Assembly: GCF_026212465.1 (NCBI RefSeq)
Contig: NC_080056.1
Span: 8,966,517 to 9,030,516 of the forward strand
Source: Amaranthus tricolor
Taxonomy: Eukaryota; Streptophyta; Magnoliopsida; Caryophyllales; Amaranthaceae
DNA: 64,000 bases
Direction of reading: 5' to 3'
The notes below the pieces were generated by a model that saw nothing but the letters and a program-made list of their open reading frames with translations, made no database searches and was not told the origin of the DNA. The position numbers were made by a program, and so were the translations under genes. This document shows, piece by piece, positions 34,828-46,762 of the stretch (its first letter is position 1; every line of letters starts with the position of its first letter).

Positions 34828-37800
34828 ATGGGTATTTTTCAAAATAATCAAAAAACATTAATTTTCTTTATAGTTTATTGTTCAAGTATGATTAGTAAAA
34901 GTAATGGTAGAATGAATGGAAGAGAAGAGGGAATAGCAAATTTTGTATTTGGAGATTCGTTAGTAGATGCGGGAAATAACAACTATATAATGTCATTGTC
35001 TAAGGCAAATTATGCGCCTAATGGTGTTGATTTTGGAATGCCCACTGGAAGATACACTAATGGCCGAACCATTGTTGATATCATAGGCAAGTTATTGTTT
35101 CATTCTACTGCTATTTTTATCTTTTTCTTTTCATTTTCCTCTGTTTTTAAACATGCACTTTCCCATTAACAATACAACCCGGCCTTCTTCTGTACTATTG
35201 GTTTTTGACATAAGACTAGAAATAGAAGTATAAATGGTTAAAACAATGAAATATTTAAAAATAATAAATATAATGGGGTGTTTGTTTTATGGGTTTTTGC
35301 TTAGCTTTTTGATTGACTTATGGTTTCTGGTCTGTTAGTTGGTCAAACAGTCAAAAAAGTATTTGGTAAATGGCTTTTTAGCAGCTGAAAAGTTAATTTT
35401 TAAGCCAAAATGAAAAAGCTGCTTGAAATAGTTTTTTTTGGTTAACTTTTAACTTGTTGGTTCACTTTTTATCTAATAAACAACCAAAAACTAATACTCA
35501 AATTTATCATACATTTTTACAAATAACTGAATTTTTCAGCTAGTTTAAAAGCCAACAAAAATAACTAGCATTTTTAGCTGCTCAAATAAACCAACTAAAA
35601 AGCCAATAACTAATTGTCAAACATGATATAAAATGTAACAGTGGTGAGACTGATATTCAAAGATAGAAATTTAATAAATTAATTAAGATTCATTAAAAAA
35701 ATGGGCAAATTAACTAAAATAAAATAGTATTTTGAAGTAGCTTCCGAATAAAAAAAATATTCTTGGATTTGTTTATCTACTTGTCATCACGAGCTTTTAG
35801 GAAGGAGTAGGTAATATCCTAACGGCCCGTTTGGTTGATGGTAATAAAGTAATGGGAATGAAATGTTATAATGGCAATAGTAATGAAGGAATGGATATGA
35901 AAATTGGTAACGAAGATTCTTTTGTTTGGTGTGCTGACTAAAGAATGGTAATGGAAGATAATATTCCATTGATTGCATTTGGTTGTTAGTAATAAAAAAT
36001 GGTAATGACTCTTAGTTTCATTATTGTACATTTGTATCTAAAAGCATTATTGTATCTAAATTATTCTATCTAATGATTCTTTTTTTAATAATAATATTTT
36101 TTGGATAATTACATACATTACCTTTTTTTAGTATTATTTTTTTTTCTTCAACTCGAAACAACATTACCTTATTTTATTACCACAGTAATACTTCATTACC
36201 ATTACAGCCTAATACCAGGTTGTTTGATGGTAATAAAAATGGCCATTTTTGGTAATTTCATTACCTTGTTTTATTACCATCAATTACCATTGAAGGCATC
36301 CAAACAACCAAATTTTTTATTACTTAATTTTATTACCATTACCGCCCTCTAATACCATGTACCAAACGGGCCGTAAATGTCTAACTCATTAACTAGAGAA
36401 AACATTTTATTAACTATATTTAGCAAGTAGTCTTTAGGTCTTTCCGGTTCATTTTAAAGATTATGTATAAAATATTTTATATATCTACTTAAAACGAATT
36501 TTATTTTATACAAGGAGAAATAAAATTAAAAATAATTCTTTAAAGATATATAAAAATCAAAATATATCTATTTGAAATCTTATTAAATTCGATTTAATGT
36601 ATTAAAGCTTAATATATATTTTTTGTGATTTGTTATGAAACATATTTGTTGTTATTCAGGCTTGAATTATTTTTGAAAATATTGAAAAACAAATGTAACA
36701 AACGAAATAAAATATATACTTCTTTGTTTGGTAATCAATAATAAATAGTGGGAATAAGAATGAATTGTAGTATAAATTTTCATGATATGTATAATGTTGT
36801 TCCATGGTAATAAAAGTTAGATCATAAAAGTTTTTTCCTTCACAATTTTCCATTACCACCTAATACTATATATTCAAATGTAAGATATTGAAATGAATAT
36901 TGCAAAGAAAATTAGATTGTAGGAGTATTAGTATGACAATTAAACTTGTTAAGAGATAGTCTTATAAAAAATACACTAACTTTTCATTACCATCCCCACC
37001 ATTTTATACCGATTACTAAATGGGTCATAAATATTTACTAAATGCTTTTTTAAACTATTTGACAATAATAAAGATGAAAAAACCAACCTAAAAAGTTGCA
37101 AAACACATGACATCATATGTTTTCAATTGTGGCAATTAGACGTTGCGTGTTAATTAATTGGTTTTCATTAATATGTTTCTTCAGGGCAGCAGCTTGGATT
37201 AGGAGGGTATACCCCACCATACTTGGCTCCAACCACAAGAGGAGGAATCATTTTGAAAGGGGTCAATTATGCTTCTGGTGGTGGTGGCATCCTTAACCAA
37301 ACTGGCAACATTTTTGTATGATCCCCTTTATTTTCTCTTGTCTCCTTTGTGCTATAATAACACATTAAATACGCATATTCTCATTTAAAATGGTCCCATT
37401 TTAAGTGAATTTTAAGTTGAATTATATATTCTAATTAAGTTAATTAATTAATTAAATGTAGCTACTAATTTCTTACACTTCTTTTTTTAAACCTTATATT
37501 TTTTCTAGAAATTCTTGACCTTATTTGAAAAATGATAGAATATAAAAAATAATATTTTCTCATTTTAAAACTGAAGTTAAAAGTCTTTTTCTATGTTTAA
37601 CATGTTAAATTTTGAACATTCACTTATTGCCCTTTTATAATACTCGATCCCTCAATTCTAACTTTAGTTGTCCATTTAATTTTGCAAACATGTCAATTTA
37701 TTAATTCAAATTTTAAGATATCTAATTTAACGCAATTAGCATTCACTTCTTTGTCCCATTGAGATTACACCATTATGTAAATCTATATAAGAGCTTTCGG

Positions 37801-40800
37801 GGAAAAATATTGCGATTACAATGAAACAAAGTATAAAAAATAATATTAATAATTAAGCATTCATACATAATACGAAAAAATAATTAGAAATATCATACAA
37901 ATTCAAAATAATTGATATATAATGTCAATTAAGATAACTAAATTGAAGAAGTGGGATTACAATCAACTGTATAACCCTAGTTCCATCTTGCCTAGGTATA
38001 TCGATTAGTGGATGTCCGCTCTCAATCTAATATTTATGATTGATTACACAACGCAGTCAATAAAAACTTCAGACCTATAAAATTTATTATGTTCTAAAAC
38101 TGTTGAAAATGTGCATTTGTTATCCACATATATTCGCTATTTTCTTTCCTCGGAACTCTATCTTGTGCCAAATACTGAATTATTGACTATAATTATAACT
38201 ATGACTTTATAAACTACACGAGTGACTTTAATTTTATCACTATAAATTAGTTTCAACAATGAACTTCTTTGGGATTTTTACATGAGTTAATTCATCTCCT
38301 AATTATTTTGATTGCTCAAGATTTATTTTTTAAATCCTAACAAAAATATAATTGATTTACTTATTTTTTAAATCCAAACAAAATTATAATTGATTTATAA
38401 AATTGATGGATGTTAGGGTGGAAGGTTAAATATGGACGCACAGTTAGACAACTTCGCCAATACAAGGGAAGAACTCATAAACAGGATAGGAGAAGAAGGA
38501 ACAAGGAGACTTGTTAATAAAGCTTTGTTTTCAGTAACAATGGGATCCAATGATTTTATCAATAACTACTTAACTCCAGTTATCTCAAGACTAGAGCAAG
38601 AGATGATCACTCCGGAAGCATTCGTAAATGCAATGATATCAAGATATAGACTACAACTCACGGTGAGATGTCTTTATTATACCACTTAGTTGAAAATATT
38701 TTAAATTTCGATATAATTTTTTTTTTACTTAAATATTACAAATGAGTGAGACATAAATGAAATTATATCTGATTGTGTTTGAATTTAATTATCATATTTG
38801 TTGGATTTTCACTTTATTAAATCTGATTAAAAATAAGATTTTAGAGGCGTTATTCATCTAGGTGTTTTGGAAATTATTTTCAAAAAAAAAAAATAGAGTA
38901 CATCTAAGAAAGATCTAATATATAGAACTCTGAACATATAGCCATTTCTTAATCAGGTGAAGAACACGGGTGTGAGTAGACTTGTCAAAACGGTCTGTCT
39001 TAAGGGTTTAGGTCGGATTATTTGTTTATATTGAGATTGGTTCGGATTATTTTTTATTTGTAAAAGGTTTAGATCAGGTTCAGATCAAATTCGATTCGGT
39101 CAATTGCTCAAGAATTTATAAATCTAATTTTCCTTATCATTATATTTTTTAATAGAAATCTTTTCATATAAAAAAGATTAACATGCCAATCTTAAAGGCT
39201 ATAACAAAAAAAAATGATCTAAAATACAAAAAACTAACAAAAATATAGTGAGTTCTTACTAAAAATGTCCTCTTTAAATGATACATATAAAATTTTATAA
39301 AAATATTTTGTACTATATTTATTTTTTTATTTGTGAAAATTAATTTTTATAATAACAAACTTTAAAATATCAATAAAAATCAATTCTAATCCCATAAAAT
39401 ATATTTTTCTATTTTAAATTACAATATAGGCAAAAAAAAGAAAAATCTAAATGAAAATCAATCCTAAAACCTTATCTAAATAGTGTAATATTTACTCCAA
39501 TTGAAAAAAAAAAACTCAATTTTATAAATAAAATAACAATTAATTATAAACAAGTTATGATACAGACGAGCAGAGTTGTTAATTACATTAGTTGTAATTA
39601 TTGTTATGCAATACATACAAAATGTTAATGTTTGTTAATATGATGATGAACAGAGATTGTATAATATCGGAGCAAGAAAAATAGTAGTGGTAAATGTGGG
39701 ACCAATTGGATGCATTCCTTATGAAAGAGATTTGAATCCATCAGCAGGCAATGATTGTGTTGGATTCCCTAATCAACTTGCTCAATCCTTTAATCTTCAA
39801 TTAAAGAGCCTTATTAAAGAGTTAAGCACCAGCCTTCCGGAATCTCTTTTTGTTTATGCTGATGTTTATCGTATTGTCTCTCACATCCTCTTAAATTACC
39901 GATCATACGGTATGTACTTCTTTCGTTTTTTTAAACAATTTTTTTTTATTAATTTGAATTTTATATATATATAATTTATATTTTTTTCTAAGTAATATGA
40001 GTTTTTAATTTTTTTTTCTATAAAGTAATTTAAATATCAACAATAAAACAAAAGATATTATATCATTTGTTACGCCTTAGGTTTTTAAAGGCTCTTTTTG
40101 TCTTTTGCTCTAGAGCCTAAAAATAAAAGGGGTTTCCTTGAATAGAGATATTACCTCTAAATCATATGCAACTTAATAAAGAATTTCAATGAGTTATAAA
40201 ATAACATCATCTTTATATCATCGATGCAAGACAACATTCTAACACCCACCTAATGCCATTCTTCGGACCTAAAATTTAATTTTAATCAAACATTCATCTC
40301 TATACTATATTAATTTGAAATGGAATTATTGACAATGCCAACATATAACCCTCATCTCTGATACCATGTTAAGTTGAGCTAAACTTACTGTCAATAGCAA
40401 ACATATAATCGAAAAACACAAAGTGCACGAACAACATAAATTAAGGAGATACCATCTCAAAATCATATAACAACAAAAAAAAAAAGACTTTAATGACTTA
40501 TAAAATATACAAATCTTCTTGAATCAACCATTTTAATGTCAAATATAACAATCTGGATAGGATGGATAATAATGAAACAAATGAAGTTGTATTTGGTTGG
40601 AATGTAAGTGCAGGTTTTGAGAATGCAAATTCAGCATGTTGTTCAGCGAGTGGTCGTTTTGGGGGTTTAATTCCTTGTGGGCCAACCTCAAATGTTTGCA
40701 AAGATAGATCAAAATATGTGTTCTGGGACCCTTATCATCCTTCCGATGCTGCTAATTTGCTTATTGCCAAACGTCTCATTGATGGTGACTCTAATGATAT

Positions 40801-40840
40801 TTCACCTATTAATATTCGACACTTAATTAATTATAATTAG
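34828..40840 (+). CDS. GDSL esterase/lipase (At4g16230-like), secreted
   Basis: Five exons: 34828-35086, 37185-37315, 38417-38662, 39654-39909 and 40614-40840. The sum is 1119 bases, 372 aa, a usual family length. Block I NFVFGDSLVDAGNNNY holds the nucleophile Ser. Block II is GVNYASGGGGILN. Block III GSNDFINNY supplies the oxyanion Asn. The last exon carries DPYHPSDAAN with the catalytic Asp and His. NVGPIGCIPYERD and GGLIPCGPTS are typical of this clade. The N-terminus (KTLIFFIVYCSSMIS) is a signal peptide, so the enzyme should be secreted to the apoplast and hydrolyse acyl esters; its substrate cannot be told from sequence. Introns 2-4 are GT-AG. Intron 1 uses a GC donor, ATAG|GCAAGT, with acceptor TTCTTCAG; the nearby GT at 35091 paired with the available acceptors gives a stop within a few codons. 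Intron 1 carries two MITEs. The start was placed at ATG 34828, not the in-frame TTG six bases earlier. Confidence 0.93.
35275..35627. mobile_element. hAT-like MITE, about 350 bp
   Basis: GGGTGTTTGTTTTATGGG at the left and TAATTGTCAAACATG at the right are imperfect inverse ends; subterminal motifs such as GGCTTTTTAGCAGCTGAAAA and AGCTGCTCAAATAAACC are inverted. It lies in intron 1 of the GDSL gene. An 8-bp duplication could not be confirmed. Confidence 0.5.
35823..36373. mobile_element. Tourist-like MITE, 551 bp (copy 1)
   Basis: Begins CGGCCCGTTTGGTTGATGG and ends CATGTACCAAACGGGCCG, with the 3-bp target duplication TAA on both sides (35820-35822, 36374-36376). TIR sequence and TAA duplication fit PIF/Harbinger-type MITEs. 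A nearly identical element is at 49.83 kb. It is inside intron 1 of the GDSL gene. Confidence 0.8.
36374..37184. other. Rest of GDSL intron 1
   Basis: AT-rich intron sequence without recognised features. TTCATTACCATCCCCACC at about 36980-36997 faintly resembles the Tourist-like ends. Confidence 0.35.
40066..40400 (-). repeat. Decayed retroelement piece with tRNA-Met primer-site motif
   Basis: CTCTGATACCATGTTAAG at 40356-40373 is, on the minus strand, CATGGTATCAGAG, the complement of the initiator tRNA-Met 3' end used as primer by many plant LTR elements. Adjacent sequence (TTGACAATGCCAACATATAAC) may be the LTR edge. It lies in intron 4 of the GDSL gene and no second LTR was found. Confidence 0.35.
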
Positions 40841-41454
40841 GAAAATTAATATAGCTATAAGGGTTTTATATATGAAAAAATTTTGTATTTTTAATGTAAT
40901 TTAATATTGTTATTACTTTAGAAATATAAGATTTTTAATTATACTTTATTATTTTATCGTTTATTTTTTTCTTAAAAAGTTAAATTGTTAAAATAATTAT
41001 ATAAACTATCAATTGTTACTAATTTTATACTAGATTCTCTTGAAAATATAAAGTAATTGATAGTATAGAGAGTTTGTTAATTTTTATATATCAGTTTTTA
41101 AGACTCAAAATACCATTACTCTTTTAATTAATACTCGTATTAGGTTGATAGGTGTAACTTTCTTTTATGTATGAACATGCTTAAAATGTAAAATTACAAT
41201 TCATCCTCCTTTAAATAAGAGAAGTTGCTTCCTTTAGTATTACTATTATTAATATTCCATTTGTCCCTTTAATTTTGCGCCATATAACTAACAAAATACT
41301 ATTATGTTACAAACATAAAAAGACGAAAGAAATACTCCCATTTACGTTTATACCTTGATATCTTAAGCTCTAACTTGATTTGGTCTCAAGATTGAATAAG
41401 CCTTGATGTCGCAATTTGTAACATAACCTGAAACTTTACTTATTTTAGTTATTC
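40841..41454. other. 3' flank of the GDSL gene
   Basis: AT-rich DNA without recognised genes; the first 150 bases would contain the 3' UTR. Confidence 0.4.
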
Positions 41455-41720
41455 ATGTAGATTTTAAGTGGTTTTAATTGTATTACGCATTCTTATGGTT
41501 TTAATGATAATGGAGTTTATCAAGGGTATTTTAGCTTGGATGAAAATGTTTTACAAATAAGAGGATCAAAATAGTAGAAAAGTGTTTAACGCAAAAGTTT
41601 TGAGCTGAAATTTGATACATGTTCACTTTAAGAGCTTTTCAACAATATATTATATGTCTCATCCAACAATTAGACAAAAAATGACGTCCGTTTAACATTT
41701 GTTGTAATATTTAGTACACG
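41455..41720 (+). repeat. Fragment of the 7.4-9.0 kb LTR
   Basis: CATTCTTATGGTTTTAATGA, AAGTTTTGAGCTGAAATTTG and ATATATTATATGTCTCATCC follow in the same order and orientation as in the solo LTR at 7570-7850, with many substitutions. Ends are not preserved. Confidence 0.65.
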
Positions 41721-42227
41721 GGTAACTAGAACTAGTCCCATATTTTTTGGGAATCGACCTAGGCCCATCGCAAATTTTGAGCTACAAGGTCCATTTTTTT
41801 AAAAAAATTTTTTTCTGTTTTAAATTAATTTTTGTTTTATTAATTTAATTATTATTAATGATTTTAGTCTAATGATAATATTTCTTAATTTTATTATTAA
41901 AAGTAAATTCCAAGGACTTTTTATATTTACATTAAAAAAAGAGGACGACATTTAAGAATCAGATATAAATATTAGTATAGAAAATATTAATCAATAACCG
42001 TTATTTGTAAATAATCAAACAAAAATAAAAAAAATTAAATAATCAAGTAAAAAAACAAAATTATAAAAATAATGAACCTATAACATAGTGCCACATACTA
42101 GTAATTTACAATTGATGTAAATCACGATTATTTACCTATTAAAACTCTTTATTAGTAACACTAGTACAAGAGTCAATGAAATGTGTCTAGCTTAATTATT
42201 CTCAATAATTACGATGAAGTCCGTTTC

Positions 42228-42345
42228 GTATGAGACCGTCTCATGGTAAGACGATCTCAAAACAAGAAACTCATAAGCTAAAATTTCTATTATTGGGTTA
42301 TTTAACCCAAATTTGGGTCACATCTCACGGTGAGACCGTCTCATA
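42228..42345. repeat. GAGACCGTCTCA MITE, 118 bp
   Basis: GTATGAGACCGTCTCATGGT at the left and CACGGTGAGACCGTCTCATA at the right; interior TTATTGGGTTATTTAACCCA. The same family as 26.53 kb. Confidence 0.65.
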
Positions 42346-42664
42346 GTGTTATGATTATATTCCGAAGAAAAAAAGATTTGCAATGATTAATGAGTAATGG
42401 TCCATCTAAGCTAATTTAATCTTCGAATATCCAAACAGCTAGAAGTGCCGTAAAGAGGGAGTTCAACAATTATATATAATCCCCAAAATATATTTACACG
42501 CTAAAAGTTTCTTACTCTTGCCATAATCTTTTTCTTTCTTGGGTGTGTGGAGGAATACATACCAGCCTAAAAACTTGTTCATGCTCCTTTCTCACTGAAT
42601 ATTCAGTTTGTCAAAAGACGACTGACTGATCCGGAAGAAAAAACTGCTATCATACATAAGCCGT

Positions 42665-45600
42665 TTAGGTGAATTGTCGTCGTACATATGTATCTTCATG
42701 CACAAATACCGGGTCTTGAGAGGTAGGAGGGACCTGAGCTTGTCCCATGGCAATGCCGCTTTGATTAGGAGCAATAGTGTTTCCGAAAAAATTGTCCTTG
42801 CCGGATGAAATTGTGAGGTAATATAAGATGCCGAGAGTGACACTAGCAAGACATAGAATAGCAGCCACGGCGAAGACGCCAGGCTTGACAACGTAACAGT
42901 AGTAGTAGCTAAAGTACTCGTTCTCTACACCATGTTCATCGTTCAGGGCTGCACCACCGAGCAGTAGGAGAAATGCTACGACAAATGTAAACCTGTGTGA
43001 TTCACAAATAAATAAGAATGAGCTACACAATCTGACCAGTAAAATTTACAATTTGCAACCATACAGCAATCAAAAAAATAGTATTCAAACATGATAGTCT
43101 CTTGCCATATCAACTTTCTAAGACCATTTTCAAGATCAAAAGTGGTAGTAAGTTCATGATCATTTTACTGAATGACGGTTATGTCTACAGTATACTACTC
43201 TGTCCTCCCGAGTTTGCTACTCAAGGCCTTAAGGGGTTTATACCAATGTTTAAATGAAATTCAATCCAATATAAGAAAAGGAAACGGAACTGAGAGACGT
43301 TAATTTTGAGTTTCCGGAATGTTAGGAAACGTAGGTACAATATTAGTCTGTATTATATTTTGTTACATCTTAAAATAGTAGAATAAAAAAAAGTATAAAA
43401 AGAAATGATAAAAAAGAATAAAAAAAGAAAAGAAAGACTTTGCTGGTAGAAATGAAAATGGGCTATAAAAATTAGAAAGAGGAACAGAAAAAGAGGAGGA
43501 AACCATAAAAAATCAGGTGGAGGAAGGGAAACGAATCAGGAGCAAGAGAAAAGGACCGGCAATCCTAAAATATCCATTGATGCTAACTTCTAAAAGGTTG
43601 CTGGAAAACCGAATCGCCCTCATCGACGATTCAAGTCGCGTTTCCAAATGGTTTCAGTATGGACGCTTCCAACCGGAGACCGGAGCAGCAATCCGCGTGT
43701 TACGCAGTTTACACACAAACCAAGAAAAAGGGAAAAAAGGTACTTAATGGATTGGGGTCATGTCTTTAAGTGCATTATTTATAGGTTTTTGTATAGGAAA
43801 GAAAAATGGATTGTAGGTTTTAGTGAGGTATTGTACGTGGGATCATGTCCAGAAAAGGTAATGTAAACCGTGTGGGGCGGACTAAAATAGTATATGCAGC
43901 AAAATCAAGGAGAGAGAGGAGTAGTATCTAAATTATAACATCAATACTTGAAAATTAACTAGAGTATTTCTAGCACCTGGGCTAATAGATAATTAAAACA
44001 AGAAATATGAAGGTTTTATCTGCTTCAAGAAAGAGTAGAACGCTAAAGTCTTTCTTCTATGTGCCATAAATTCGGCTGCAAACCAAAATTCATGTTCCAA
44101 GTACCATTTAATTCACTTCCAATTTCAACCCTCTCACAATGAAAATCAACAATTCATATTTAAGTGGCTCTTGTGCAGCGTAGGGTTTGGGAGGTCGGAT
44201 GTATGTAACATTTTCCCGTGTAATAACCGATAGTTTGTCTTGATTGACCCGGTTGCAAACATTTTGCAGTTTCAGATAAATAAAAAAACCCAAATGATTT
44301 AATAAGACGAAAATCAGAGACCATAAACTTATACTTAAAAAGTTGAGATTTGAGAAAGTGTACCAAGATATAATAAAGCAAACAAGGGCAAGAGTCCAAT
44401 GAGTAGTTGAAGTATACGGATTTTTTCGGCAACAGATACAACCGCTAGCAACATTAATAACAATTTGGGCAACCAGTAGCGAAAGTGCTGCAGTTACTCC
44501 AAGTGCATAAGATGGACTCCTGGGGTAAGAACATAGACCAGGTTGTATCTCCCTAACTTGGGATGCCTGCAACAGGTAAAAAGGAGGTAATAGTGAGCAT
44601 CCCAAAGAAACGTTCTGCTGCAAAAGTACTAGCAATCTTTGCATATTATCATGTTTGGCAACAACCATTATATAAGATTCGAATAGATCCAGAAGTATGC
44701 AAGTCTATTCCTAATTAGTCAAAACTCAAAAGTATCTTTAATCTTGATTCCAACAATTAATTTCCTAAAAGCAACGAGTTAATAGTGCAAAATCTCATAT
44801 GCTGATGCAAATGCGGTTGCTGTAATGACCACCTTTTTCTGTCAATGCGGATGATTTTGGCGATTGTCGCAGCCCATAAAGCGGTCAAAGTAACCTCAAA
44901 AACTTTTACAATGGGGTGATGCAGCCGATATTATGCTTCATAACTTAGTTTCACGCATGAATAACACACATACTGCATGGTTAGTACACAAACACTTCAC
45001 AAAAATACGCAAATTTTGTACGGTTGAATACATGAAGTTCAAACTTCCACGATGCGTATTAGTAAACCAAAAAAACTCCTCATATCGAACCAGAAAGCCA
45101 ACATAAACAATGTTTAAACTTCTAACAGCCCATTTGCTTATTGGTGTTAAATGATGGTAATGAAAATGATTGGTAGTGTAATTTTCAAGAAATGCATCCC
45201 GTCAACTCCCAAACGGGCCATAAGAAGTAAAATCATGTTTTTTACCTTTGGATATTTGCTGATAATCATAACACCTGACAAGGCAAATAATCTCAGCCAA
45301 AAATAAATCTCCAAATCTATATTCTAACCCCAAAAATAAATATAGTAAATCATTCTAACAGTAGGAAAATCATCCCCTAACATTATGAATGGATAACAAT
45401 TTTGGAAAGAAAAGAAAGGAAGGGAAGAGGGAGAGAAAGGAAAGGAAGAGAAGGGAAATGAAAGGGAAGTAGCTCTTATTTGTTTAGGGAGGAAGGAAAG
45501 GAAAATAAAAAAAGATGAGAGTTTTCCCTTGAAATCTTTCTAACTAGTAGAGGTATTGATATCTTTAAAAAAGTATCAATGTAATCCCTCCAAACCCCTT

Positions 45601-46762
45601 TTCTCCCATTTTGTTCACAAACAAGGAATTTTTCATCCCTATAAATCCCTCCCTTCCTTTCCCTCAATTTCCTTCCATCCCAAGACACACTAAATGGATC
45701 GTACAAGCTAATAAAGCTTCATCACTAATTAGAAATTCCAAGTGACCAAATTGTTATTGCTGGTTGAACTTAAAAATAGACTTCATAAATATTCATCTAT
45801 AATACATTAGTATCAACAGGGAATACAGTGAAAAGGTGAACCATGTGTGATTGGTTCAGCACTAGACTAAGAGCATGATCAGTCTGCCACTGAAACTTCA
45901 AGCCTTGAAGCTGGCAACAACACCAACAGAAATGAAGAGCATGGGACTGAAAGCATGCACATGGATGCACAAGCTACAAGGCATAATGTGCAGCAAGCCA
46001 ACACACCAACAGAAGGCTATTTTAGGCTGAAGTTCAGCCCCAACTTGGTGCAAAAGGTCACCATATCAACTTACTAACCATACAGCTCAAGCAAGAGGTC
46101 ACAGGATCAATGTCACATGATTCACTTATTGCCATACAAATTGCAAAAAAAAAAAAAAAAAAAAACAAATTATGGTCGATTTTAGGCTATTTTTGGACCA
46201 TTTTGCGTGAATCGCGAATTCAAAGACGAACTAACTAGCGAATTATGTTTCAATAGGTTCAATTATATTACCCTAAATTTCCTACAGCATATCAACAGCC
46301 AAAAACTGAAATTAAAACACGTTAAAACCAGTTTTGCAGAAAGTATACTAACACAAAACTCAGACAAACAACCAATTATAACAAAAATTCCTATAAATAA
46401 ACATTATTGCAAATACTCAGACATGTCTAATGGTGAGTGGTTGGCAATTTTAACAAAATATAAATTGAACAAGGAGATTCTCAAACAAATAATCAATTTA
46501 ATCATACCCATGTAATAAAAATCTGTTAAATCAATAATTTATAAATTAAAACAGCCTTAAGGAGAGATTAAACAAACTGGGTATGTTTAATTTATTCAAA
46601 TTAGCCACCATTTTTCAATTTCTCACAGAATTATCAACAGCAAAGATATTAAATTTAATTTTATACCTTGATTCTTTTACCTTCAGCAGCAAAACCCAGA
46701 ACAGCAGCAACAAGCCCTAAAAAACCCACAACTACACAGATTATTAGAGACTTCTTCTCCAT
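42665..46762 (-). CDS. DUF1218 four-helix membrane protein (gene A)
   Basis: Three exons on the minus strand: 46762-46667, 44566-44364 and 42992-42665. All splice sites are GT-AG and the sum is 627 bases, 208 aa. The start MEKKSLIICVVVGFLGLVAA is a transmembrane segment typical of DUF1218 proteins. Exon 2 reads CSYPRSPSYALGVTAA, a second helix to about residue 73, a Cys-rich loop (SGCICCRK) and helix 3 (WTLALVCFIISWFTF). Exon 3 continues that helix (FVVAFLLLLGGAALNDEHG), then helix 4 near residues 140-160 (VFAVAAILCLASVTLGILYY) and a polar tail. Members such as Arabidopsis MWL1/MWL2 and VCC affect lignin composition or vein pattern, but the molecular role is unknown and I do not assign this copy to one of them. 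Intron 1 (about 2.1 kb) holds a miniature Tourist-like element, a purine/pyrimidine inverted repeat and a small MITE. A second DUF1218 gene in the same orientation starts 10 kb upstream. Confidence 0.88.
43440..43870 (+). other. Less AT-rich island inside intron 2 of gene A
   Basis: After GGGCTATAAAAATTAG (a TATA-like motif at about 43461) comes a purine-rich stretch and then about 180 bases with CpG-containing words (CGAATCGCCCTCATCGACG, CCAACCGGAGACCGGAGC, ATCCGCGTGTTACGC). The open readings MLTSKRLLENRIALIDD and, in another frame, MVSVWTLPTGDRSSN have no recognisable family. It could be an antisense transcript's first exon or an old retrocopy; function unknown. Confidence 0.3.
45126..45220. 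mobile_element. Miniature Tourist-like derivative, 95 bp
   Basis: CAGCCCATTTGC at the left and CCCAAACGGGCCA at the right match the ends of the 551-554 bp elements, and TAA is present on both sides (45123-45125, 45221-45223). The interior is deleted. Confidence 0.6.
45400..45700. repeat. Polypurine/polypyrimidine inverted repeat
   Basis: A G/A-rich arm (about 45408-45475 and 45486-45520) faces a C/T-rich arm (about 45577-45680) on the same strand, so the two can pair. A related structure is at 54.1-54.5 kb, sharing CTTATTTGTTTAG and GATGAGAGTTTT-like words, which suggests a MITE family. Confidence 0.45.
46118..46252. repeat. Small MITE with TAATTCGCTAGTT ends (copy 2)
   Basis: Shares GAATCGCGAATTCAAAGACG, CTAACTAGCGAATTATG and AATTATGGTCGATTTTAGG-like words with the copy at 28.45 kb; a run of about 21 A lies inside (46145-46165). 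Confidence 0.5.

Noticed and set aside
36101..36352. An 83-codon frame, and its twin at 50079-50360
   Set aside because: Both are readings of the same Tourist-like MITE and contain its right terminal sequence.
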